A stretch of DNA of 64,000 bases from positions 1-64,000 of the forward strand of contig JACKDL010000033.1 of assembly GCA_020633555.1 (NCBI GenBank), given 5' to 3'. Below, piece by piece: positions 17,732 through 24,789 of this stretch. A program made the translations under genes and the position numbers. This stretch comes from Myxococcales bacterium (lineage in GTDB: Bacteria > Myxococcota_A > Bradymonadia > UBA7976 > UBA1532). The notes beneath the pieces were generated by a model. The model had not been told where the DNA came from. It saw nothing but the letters and a program-made list of their open reading frames with translations, and did no database searches. Numbering within the stretch: position 1 is the first letter of the stretch; every line of letters starts with the position of its first letter.

Positions 17732-18022
17732 ATGCCCATCTACCTGTACGAGATCACCGAGGGCCCCGACGCGGGGGCGCGCTTCGAGGTGATGCAGTCC
17801 ATCCGCGAGGACGCCCTGACCCACCACCCCGAGACCGGGGCGCCCGTGCAGCGGCTCATCGGGCGGCCGGGGGCGGTGCGCAACTGGGGCACGAAGTCGA
17901 CCTCGCAGCTCACCAGCGACGCCAACCTGAAGAAGCATGGCTTCGCGCGGTACGAGCGCGCCGGCGACGATGGCACCTACCGCAAGACGGGCGGCGTGGG
18001 GCCCGACCTGATCAAGCGCTGA
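17732..18022 (+). CDS. FmdB-like small protein lacking the zinc-ribbon cysteines
   Basis: 96 residues from ATG 17732 (GTG 17720 would add four). The pattern MPIYLYEI, FEVMQSIREDALT, GAPVQRLIG follows FmdB/CxxC_CXXC_SSSS-type regulatory proteins position by position, but both CxxC pairs are gone: the second knuckle reads HHPETG where the family has xCPxCG, and the first is replaced by EITEGPDAG. It therefore cannot bind zinc in the usual way. The rest is a charged tail (TSQLTSDANLKKHGFARYER). Its stop overlaps the convergent DUF1552 gene by 11 bases. Function unknown. Confidence 0.7.
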   Translation: MPIYLYEITEGPDAGARFEVMQSIREDALTHHPETGAPVQRLIGRPGAVRNWGTKSTSQLTSDANLKKHGFARYERAGDDGTYRKTGGVGPDLIKR

Positions 18023-19445
18023 GCACGCCGGGCAGGGCGCCGCGCATGCGGGCCTGGTCGTCGCCGAAGTGCTCGTCCTCGAAACCAAAGGCCTGCAGCA
18101 TCGTCGCGAACAGGTTGTGCGTGGACCAGTCGGCCTTGTAGTCCACGTGGCCCTCGAGGGTGTCGCCGCGACCGCCGTCGCTGAAGGTCAGGTGCCGGCC
18201 CATGGCCAGGCCGGGCAGGCCGCCCGCCAGCATCACCGGCAGGTCGCGGGTGGTGTGATCGGCCGCGTTGCTGAACTCGCTCAGGTGCAGGATGAGGGTC
18301 TGGTCCAGCAGGGCGCCGTGGGCGTCCGCGAAGGGCGCCAGCCCGTCCATGATCCCCGCCACCAGCCCGATCTTCCACGCTCGGTTCGCCTGCATCTCGG
18401 CACGCCACGCCTGGGCGCGCTCGCCTTGAGGGTCGCCGAGTTCGCGGGCCACGTGGCCCAGCGCGTGGGCGTCGGGTTGGGGGAAGCGATCGCTGAACGG
18501 TGTGGGGAGGAACGGCTCGATGGTGTCGGGCGCGTGCAGGGTGACCACGTGGGTGAGCCCGCAGGCAAGGGCGTGGGCTGCCAGCTCAGCGTGGAGAGGG
18601 CCCAGCAGCGCGCGGGCGCCGGGGGCGTCCACTGGGCCCAGGGCGTCGACGCCGGCCAGCCCGGGGGCCGCGCAGGCGGCGGCCTCCAGGCCGTCCAGCA
18701 GGGCCAGGCGCCGCTCGATGGCCCGCAGGTGGGTCAGGTGGGCGTCCAGAATCCGCCGGTCCTCCGGCGCCAGGTTGGGCGTCAAGGCCCGCAGGCCCCC
18801 CAGGGCCCCGTCAAGGACGCTGCGCTGATCGGCGCGCAGGGCCGCGAGCGCCTCGGCAGAGCGGTCGGGATCGAGGTGACCGAACAGCCGCGCGAAGGCC
18901 CGCCGGGGATCGGCCTCGCGCTGCACGGGCTCGCCCGCGGCGCGGTAGCACGGCTCGCCGAAGTGGGGGCCGGGCAGCGCCAGATCCACCCGGGGGAAGG
19001 GCACGGGGTGGGCGGCGTTCAGCCGCTCGGCCAGCACTTGATCGATGCTTGGGCCGCCGCCGGTCACCACGCCCGCACGTTCCACCGCACGCCGCGCGGT
19101 CAGGCTCGACACGTCGGCGCGTTCGTGGCCCTGGGGCTCGGCCTGGTTGTCCAGGCCCGACAGGAACAGCAGGCGGTCGCGGTGGTGGACCAGGCCCTGG
19201 TGCAGCGGCCCCAGGACCGGGGCCTGGGGGGTGCCGCCGGGGCGCCAGTCGTCCCAGGGGTGCATGCGGTCGTAGTGGGCCTCGGTGGTGCGGTGGTTCA
19301 GGGTGCCGCCCGTCTCCCACACCACCACCAGGCGACGTTGGGGCGTGGCCTGGGCGCGGGCGGGGCGCAGGCTGGCCAGGGTGGGCAGGGCCACGGCCAA
19401 CCCTGCGGATCCACGCAGGAAAGCGCGTCGGGTCAGGCCGCTCAT
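18012..19445 (-). CDS. DUF1552 family protein, Tat-exported
   Basis: 477 residues from ATG 19445. The N-terminus carries a twin-arginine signal (TRRAFLRG, then a hydrophobic run and a PARA cleavage site). The mature part matches DUF1552 proteins: GGTLNHRTTEAHYDRMHPWD, FLSGLDNQAEPQGHERA, THVVTLHAPDTIEPF and the late THNLFATMLQAFGFEDEHFG. DUF1552 genes occur beside DUF1592/1588 genes in Myxococcota and Planctomycetes; biochemical role unknown. Start and stop of the two genes overlap by four bases, so the pair is translationally coupled. Confidence 0.85.
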   Translation of the reverse strand: MSGLTRRAFLRGSAGLAVALPTLASLRPARAQATPQRRLVVVWETGGTLNHRTTEAHYDRMHPWDDWRPGGTPQAPVLGPLHQGLVHHRDRLLFLSGLDNQAEPQGHERADVSSLTARRAVERAGVVTGGGPSIDQVLAERLNAAHPVPFPRVDLALPGPHFGEPCYRAAGEPVQREADPRRAFARLFGHLDPDRSAEALAALRADQRSVLDGALGGLRALTPNLAPEDRRILDAHLTHLRAIERRLALLDGLEAAACAAPGLAGVDALGPVDAPGARALLGPLHAELAAHALACGLTHVVTLHAPDTIEPFLPTPFSDRFPQPDAHALGHVARELGDPQGERAQAWRAEMQANRAWKIGLVAGIMDGLAPFADAHGALLDQTLILHLSEFSNAADHTTRDLPVMLAGGLPGLAMGRHLTFSDGGRGDTLEGHVDYKADWSTHNLFATMLQAFGFEDEHFGDDQARMRGALPGVLSA

Positions 19446-21151
19446 GGGGTCGCCCCGCCGCGGTGGCGCACCGCCGGCAGCCGGGCGGTCTCGACGAACA
19501 GGGTCCGCCAGGCGCCGCCGCTGGCCTCGAAGGCTGCCTGGAGCTGAGCCAGGCTGCAGGCGTCGGCCGCCGTGAGCGGCCGGTCGAGGAAGAAGCCCAG
19601 CCACTGGCGGGCCACGCACTGGCGCACCTGGGCGCTGCGGGCCAGGGCTTGGGAGAGCGCCAGGCCGCCGTCCACGGGGCCCGCGATGTCCGACAGGGGC
19701 ACGGCGCCGGTGGCGTCGATGGGCAGGTGCTGATCGCCCACTGCCTCGGTGGCGGTGAAGCGCCCCAGCCCGTCGTAGTGCTCCAGGGTGAAGCCCACCG
19801 GGTTGATGAGGCGGTGGCAGCCCTCGCAGGCGCCGCCTGCGGTGCGCTGGGCGGTGCGGGCGCGCACGGTCTGGGCCGCCTGGGCGTCGGGGGCCACGGG
19901 GGTGTTGTCCACCGTGGGCGGCGGGTCGGGCAGGTCCAGGCACAGCAGCCGCCGCTGGATGAAGGCGCCGCGATCGATGGGCGACTTGAACTGGGGGCCG
20001 GCCAGCAGGGCCAGCAGGCCGGCGCGGGTCACCAGCCCGGCGCGCTCGGCGGCCGGCAGCGCCGCAGCGTCGGGGGCCACCCCGTACAACGCCGCCACCT
20101 CGGGGGTGAGCTGAGTGGCGCGGGACTCGAACAGGGCCGCCAGGGTGCCTGCCTGGAAGACCGCGTGGCCCGCCAAGGCCAGCAGCTCGGCCCGCAGGCC
20201 GGCGCGCAGGGCGTCCGTCACCGGGGGCAGCGGATCGGCCTTGGCCAGGGTGTTCAGGTCGTCCAGGGCCAGCCAGGCGGTGAAGAAGGCGTCCACCCGG
20301 CGCCGGAAGCGGGGGTCGTCCACCAGCAGCTCGGCCAGGGCGGCGGCGTCGTCGGCGCGGTCGAGGGGCAGGTCGGCCCAGTCCGGATCCGGCGGGGCGC
20401 CCACATAGCCCCAGGCCAGGCGCTCGGCCAGGGCGGCGCGGGGCAGGGGCGTGGGCGCGCCCTGGGGCGGCGGGCTGAGCCGGTAGAGCACCTGGGGGCT
20501 CACCAGCAGCGCAGCGATGGCCTGCCGCAGGGCGGCCGGTGGCACCGCGGCGGGCCCGGCGGCCCACAGCTCGGCCAGCCAGGTCTGCTCATCGGCCGTG
20601 GGCGCCCGGCGGAAACCCACCTCGGCCAAGGCCGCCAGCGCTTGCGGGCCGCAGCCGGCCTCGGCCAGGTCGCACGGCAGGGCCAGGGTCGCCGGATCCA
20701 CCCGCGCGGCCACGGCCTGTGCGGCTTCGAGCCAGCGCACCAGATCCAGCTCGGCGGGAGGACCCGTCACCGTGGGCAGGGCCAGATCGGAGGCGTCCAC
20801 CCCCAGCCAGTGGTCGACCAGCGCCCGATACTGGGCGGGTGTCAGGGACTGTGCGGGGCCGTGGGCCACCTGGGCGCAGGTGGGATCGGGGGCGGCCGCG
20901 TCGGGCACGGCCAGGTCAACCTGGGCGTCACCGGCCAGGGCGTCGGCGGGCGGCCCGGCGTCCGGCAGCGGCCGGGCGTCCTCGGTGGGGGCCAGATCGG
21001 GGTCGGCGTCCGGCTCGCCGAGATCACGGGCGCCCGCGTCCAGAGCCCAGCCCCGGTCCGGGGCGGCGTCACCGGCGGGCGCCATGCCGTCGGGGGACGC
21101 CGTACAGGCGAGGCACAGGCACAGCAGCACGGGGAGGGGCAGGACGCGCAC
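19442..21151 (-). CDS. DUF1592/DUF1588/DUF1595-type lipoprotein with heme-like CxxCH
   Basis: 569 residues from GTG 21151. The signal peptide ends in lipobox CLAC (Cys16), followed by an Asp/Ala/Pro-rich linker of ~100 residues. The body shows the domain string of this family: LTPAQYRALVDHWLGVD (DUF1587-like start), the helical FRRAPTADEQTWLAEL segment (DUF1595-like), RRRVDAFFTAWLALDDL (DUF1592), the DRGAFIQRRLLCLDL region (DUF1588) with CEGCHRLINPVGFTLEHYDG, and a DUF1585-like end. CEGCH could bind a c-type heme. Partner of the DUF1552 protein. Confidence 0.85.
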   Translation of the reverse strand: MRVLPLPVLLCLCLACTASPDGMAPAGDAAPDRGWALDAGARDLGEPDADPDLAPTEDARPLPDAGPPADALAGDAQVDLAVPDAAAPDPTCAQVAHGPAQSLTPAQYRALVDHWLGVDASDLALPTVTGPPAELDLVRWLEAAQAVAARVDPATLALPCDLAEAGCGPQALAALAEVGFRRAPTADEQTWLAELWAAGPAAVPPAALRQAIAALLVSPQVLYRLSPPPQGAPTPLPRAALAERLAWGYVGAPPDPDWADLPLDRADDAAALAELLVDDPRFRRRVDAFFTAWLALDDLNTLAKADPLPPVTDALRAGLRAELLALAGHAVFQAGTLAALFESRATQLTPEVAALYGVAPDAAALPAAERAGLVTRAGLLALLAGPQFKSPIDRGAFIQRRLLCLDLPDPPPTVDNTPVAPDAQAAQTVRARTAQRTAGGACEGCHRLINPVGFTLEHYDGLGRFTATEAVGDQHLPIDATGAVPLSDIAGPVDGGLALSQALARSAQVRQCVARQWLGFFLDRPLTAADACSLAQLQAAFEASGGAWRTLFVETARLPAVRHRGGATP

Positions 21152-21201
21152 GAAGGTCAGGGTGCGCCGAGCTGCCCGGTCGCGGCAAGCGGCTCCACGG
21201 T

Positions 21202-21909
21202 TCAGGCGTCCTCGCCCAGCAGCTCGGCGACGAAGGGGCTGGCGGGCTGGGTGCGAAGCGCCTCCCACGGGCCGAGCTGGGTGATCCGGCCCCCTTCGAC
21301 CACCGCCACCACCCCGCCGAAGGCCCGCACGTCGCGGGGGTCGTGGGTGACCAGCAGGGCAGGCCGCCCGGCGCCATCGAGGTCGGCCGCCAGGCTGGCG
21401 CGCAGGGTGCGCCGGGCGCCCACGTCCAGGGCGGCCAGGGGCTCGTCCAGCAGCAGGGCCACGGGCTCGATGGCCAGGGCGCGGGCCAGGGCCACGCGCT
21501 GCTGCTCGCCCCCCGACAGGGTGGGCGGCCGCCGGGGCGCCAGGTGGGCCGCGCCCACCCGGGCCAGCGCCGCAAGGGCGCGTTCGGCGGCCTGGGGCCC
21601 CGTCAACCCGAAGGCCACGTTGGCCTGGGCCGAGAGGTGGGCGAAGAGGCCGTAGCCTTGCGGAAGGTAGCCCACGCGGCGGGCCTCGGGGGGCAGGCGC
21701 ACGGCGGCCCCGTCATCCTGGAGGACGCGGCGGGCCACCTCGACGCGCCCGCGCAGGGGCAGGGGCGCGCCGGCCACCGCCCGCAGCACCGTGGACTTGC
21801 CCGCGCCGTTGGGCCCCACCAGCACCACCCGCGGCGACGGCGTGCGCAGATCCACGTCCACCGCCAGCGCGCCGAGCTGCCCCTGCAGCCGGATGTGCCA
21901 GCCGCTCAC
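21202..21909 (-). CDS. ABC transporter ATPase, molybdate/sulfate (ModC/CysA) type
   Basis: 235 residues from GTG 21909. Walker A GPNGAGKST, Q-loop GYLPQGYGLFAHL, signature LSGGEQQR, Walker B ALLLDEPLAALD and H-loop LLVTHDPRD are all intact. The closest pattern is ModC/CysA, but the C-terminal Mop or TOBE regulatory domain is absent, leaving a short ATPase. It overlaps the permease stop by four bases. It energises import by the adjacent permease; substrate inferred only from family resemblance. Confidence 0.88.
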   Translation of the reverse strand: MSGWHIRLQGQLGALAVDVDLRTPSPRVVLVGPNGAGKSTVLRAVAGAPLPLRGRVEVARRVLQDDGAAVRLPPEARRVGYLPQGYGLFAHLSAQANVAFGLTGPQAAERALAALARVGAAHLAPRRPPTLSGGEQQRVALARALAIEPVALLLDEPLAALDVGARRTLRASLAADLDGAGRPALLVTHDPRDVRAFGGVVAVVEGGRITQLGPWEALRTQPASPFVAELLGEDA

Positions 21910-22670
21910 GGCGCCCGCCGCAGCGCGGGCAGCACCCGCAGCCCCAGGAGCACCGCGAACGCCAGCCCGCCGAGCAGCAGCGCCAGGGCGCGGGCCAGCC
22001 CCAGATCCACCTCGAGCGCGCTGAAGATGGCCAGCGGCATGGTCTGCGTGCGGCCGCTCAGGTTGCCGGCGAAGAGCAGCGTGGCGCCGAACTCGCCCAG
22101 GGCGCGGGCCCACGCCAGGGCGGCGCCCGCCAGCACGGCGGGGCGAGCGGCGGGCAGCGCCACCCGCCAGAAGGCCCGCGTGGGCGAGGCGCCCAGGGTG
22201 CGGGCCACCAGCAGCAGATCGGGATCCACCCCGCGCAGCCCGGCCGTGGCCGACTGCACGAAGAAGGGGGCGGCCACCATCACCTGCGCCACCACCACCG
22301 CGGCCTCGGTGAACGGGAGCTGCACGCCCAGCCGAGCCAGCCCGTCGCCCAGCAGGCCCTGGCGCCCATAGGCCTGCAACAGGGCCACCCCCACCACGGC
22401 CGGCGGGATCACCACCGGCAGCTCCACCAGGGTCTCGACGGCGCGGGCCCAGGGGCCGCGGGCGCGCGCCAGCCACCACGCCACCGGCAGGCCCGTGGCG
22501 ACGATCAGCGCCAGGCTCACCAGGCTGGTGCGCAGGCTCAGGACCACCGCCGGGCCCGCCAGCGGGTGCCGCCACGCCGCCGCAAGCTCGCCAGGCGTCG
22601 AGGTGAGCAGCAGGGCCAGCACGGGCAGCCCCAGGAAGGCCAGCAGGGGCCAGCGCAGCAGGGCGCTCAC
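21906..22670 (-). CDS. ABC transporter permease, ModB/CysT type
   Basis: 254 residues from GTG 22670, which overlaps the tmcA stop. Six or so membrane segments are visible, plus the EAA-type cytoplasmic loop (ARTLGASPTRAFWRVALP) that docks with the ATPase, and ELPVVIPPAVVGVALLQAYG and ALGEFGATLLFAGN typical of molybdate permeases. No periplasmic binding protein gene is present nearby, which is unusual for an importer; it may lie elsewhere in the genome. Confidence 0.88.
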   Translation of the reverse strand: MSALLRWPLLAFLGLPVLALLLTSTPGELAAAWRHPLAGPAVVLSLRTSLVSLALIVATGLPVAWWLARARGPWARAVETLVELPVVIPPAVVGVALLQAYGRQGLLGDGLARLGVQLPFTEAAVVVAQVMVAAPFFVQSATAGLRGVDPDLLLVARTLGASPTRAFWRVALPAARPAVLAGAALAWARALGEFGATLLFAGNLSGRTQTMPLAIFSALEVDLGLARALALLLGGLAFAVLLGLRVLPALRRAP

Positions 22671-24661
22671 GCGGGCACCCGATCGGGACTGGCTTCGCGC
22701 ACCAGCGCCTGCAGCGCGCGCCGCAGGGCGCGCATGGCGGTGCGCACCGAGGGCTGGTCGGCGGCGTGCTGCACCTGCACCCAGCCAGCCCGCTCGAACA
22801 CCCGCGCCTGGATGAGCGCTCGATCGGTGGGGGACAGCGCGGGCAGGTGGGCCCGCTGGGCCTCGCAGTAGCGCCGCACCGCCTCGGCGGCGGCCTCGAA
22901 GGGGCGCGCCCCGAAGGCCACCATGACGACGGCGCGATCCCGTTCGGCGGGGCTCAGCGGCGCCGGGGCGGGCAGATCCGCCAGGCATGACTCCACCAGC
23001 GCGGGGTCCAGGAACATGCGGTCGCCCGCCTGCATGAGCTCGAGCTGCAGGGGCAGGTCGCGGGCCAGCTCGCCGCGCAGGGTGTCCACCAGGGCCGCGC
23101 CGGCCGGGCTGGCGGGCCGAAGCATGACCGCGGCCGGCTCGCCCGTGCGGCTGCCGGCTGACACGCCCAGCCGGGCCAGCCGATACCCCACGCGGCGCCG
23201 GAAGGTCAGCAGCTCGGGGGTGGCCCCAAACAAAGTGCCAAACAAATCAGGGGTATAGGTGGCGTGCACCGCGTCCACCAGCCGCGCGCCCAGGCCCAGG
23301 CGGCGCAGGTCGGGGTGGGCGGCGATGCGCACGCTGCGCACGATGCGCAGGGCGGCCGCCTCGCGATGGCCGCCGTGGCACACCAGGGTCTCGGGCAGCG
23401 CGTGGCCCCGCACGCCAGCGCGCCCCCAGTACACGGTGTCCACCCAGTCGGGCCCCAGGCCGCCCTCCAGCGCCACCCAGCTTGCGGCCACGATGCGCCC
23501 GTTGTGCCGCAGGGCGTGCATGCGCAGGTTGGGGGCGTCCAGCATGCGCTGCAGGTCGCCGGGGGTGGTGCGGTAGTGGGCGTGCACCAGGATCCCGAAG
23601 AAGTCCCGCAGGTCCCGCTCGTTCGCGGCCAGCGCTGCGCGATCCAGCACCTCGTGGGTGCAGGCGGCCGGGTCCACGGTGCCCGTCACCGGGGCCGGCT
23701 CGGCGTCCAGCAGCAGCGCGTCGAAGACGGCGGCCTCCAGGGGATCGCCGGCCGCCCAGCGGATGGGCTCGCTGAGGCTCAGCCGGGCCACGGGGCGGCC
23801 CTGGTCTGCCAGCCAGCGCAGGAACCGGAGGACGAAGCCGCGGCCGGTGCCTTCGTAGCCGTGGGTGGTGGTGGCGAAGGCCAGGTGGGCCTGCGGGTGG
23901 GCGTGCACCAGCCGCTGCAGGGCGGGCACGGGCACCTGCGCCGCCTCGTCCACCACGATGATCCGCGGCCGCCGGTCGCCCAGGATCAGCTCATCGGGGG
24001 TGGCGAAGGGCAGCGGGCGCCCGGCGAAGCGCAGCACCTCGGCCACCGCCTCGCGCTGGGGCCCGCAGACCATCACCTTCGCCGGATCCTGCCCCTGCAG
24101 CGCCAAGCCGAGCGCGCTGGACTTGCCGCGGCCGCGATCGGCCACCAACGCCGTCAGCGTGGGTGACGCCTGCGCCCAGGCCTGGCGCAGGGCGGCGACC
24201 ACCTGCGCCTGCTCGGCGGTGCCGCGGGTGGTGCGGTCCGGGGGCGCCCCGGCCGTGGCGGGGCCGGCGTGCTTCGCCAGCACCGCCGCCAATCGGCGCT
24301 GGGTCCGGTCGCCCACGTCGGCGACGGTGTAGGGCGGCACCACCAGGCGCGGCTGCCAGCCCTGGGGCAGCTCGCCCTGGGGCGGCAGGCAGACCACCAG
24401 GGCCCCACCGCCCCGCACGAAGCCGTGGCAGCGGCCCAGCGCGTCGGGATCCAGCCCCCCGTGGCCGTCCAGCACCACGGCGTCGTGGGACTCGCCCAGC
24501 CGGCGGCGCACCTGCGCCACGGGCAACGCCTGGGGGTGATCGCCGCCGACCCACAGCACCCCTTCGGCGGGCAGGCCCGTCAGCAGCACCTGAGCGGCGG
24601 TCTGCGTCTCTCGCGGGGCCCCGCGGAGCAAGATCAGGCGGCGGTGGGCGGGGGTCGGCAC
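22667..24661 (-). CDS. tmcA: tRNA(Met) cytidine acetyltransferase TmcA
   Basis: 664 residues from GTG 24661, close to the ~670 of E. coli TmcA. The family makes N4-acetylcytidine at the wobble position of elongator tRNA-Met using acetyl-CoA and ATP. The ATPase domain has Walker A ADRGRGKSS (174-182) and Walker B IIVVDEAA (234-241); the diagnostic ATTTHGYEGTGRGFVLRFL follows (263 on). The GNAT acetyltransferase region includes VRSVRIAAHPDLRRLGLGAR, the acetyl-CoA loop. It heads a run in which the next four minus-strand genes follow with 4-base overlaps or a ~50-bp gap. Confidence 0.88.
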   Translation of the reverse strand: MPTPAHRRLILLRGAPRETQTAAQVLLTGLPAEGVLWVGGDHPQALPVAQVRRRLGESHDAVVLDGHGGLDPDALGRCHGFVRGGGALVVCLPPQGELPQGWQPRLVVPPYTVADVGDRTQRRLAAVLAKHAGPATAGAPPDRTTRGTAEQAQVVAALRQAWAQASPTLTALVADRGRGKSSALGLALQGQDPAKVMVCGPQREAVAEVLRFAGRPLPFATPDELILGDRRPRIIVVDEAAQVPVPALQRLVHAHPQAHLAFATTTHGYEGTGRGFVLRFLRWLADQGRPVARLSLSEPIRWAAGDPLEAAVFDALLLDAEPAPVTGTVDPAACTHEVLDRAALAANERDLRDFFGILVHAHYRTTPGDLQRMLDAPNLRMHALRHNGRIVAASWVALEGGLGPDWVDTVYWGRAGVRGHALPETLVCHGGHREAAALRIVRSVRIAAHPDLRRLGLGARLVDAVHATYTPDLFGTLFGATPELLTFRRRVGYRLARLGVSAGSRTGEPAAVMLRPASPAGAALVDTLRGELARDLPLQLELMQAGDRMFLDPALVESCLADLPAPAPLSPAERDRAVVMVAFGARPFEAAAEAVRRYCEAQRAHLPALSPTDRALIQARVFERAGWVQVQHAADQPSVRTAMRALRRALQALVREASPDRVPA

Positions 24662-24734
24662 GGCCGCGCATCATGGGCCCTGAGGCCAGCGCCGTCGAGC
24701 CGGTTTCCTGTGCGACCGCAGAGCGCGCCGGTGT

Positions 24735-24760
24735 TTCGAATTTCGAACCTGTGGTACGAA
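24735..24760 (+). promoter_or_regulatory. AT-rich palindrome and extended -10-like element
   Basis: TTCGAA-T-TTCGAA (24735-24747) is an inverted repeat in an otherwise GC-rich gap, followed by TGGTACGAA, which resembles an extended -10 (TGn then TACGAA at 24755-24760). It lies 30 bases before the collagen-like gene and is the likely promoter/operator for it. No convincing -35. Confidence 0.35.
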
Positions 24761-24789
24761 TACAGCGAAGCTGTGCCTGGAGGGGCTCA

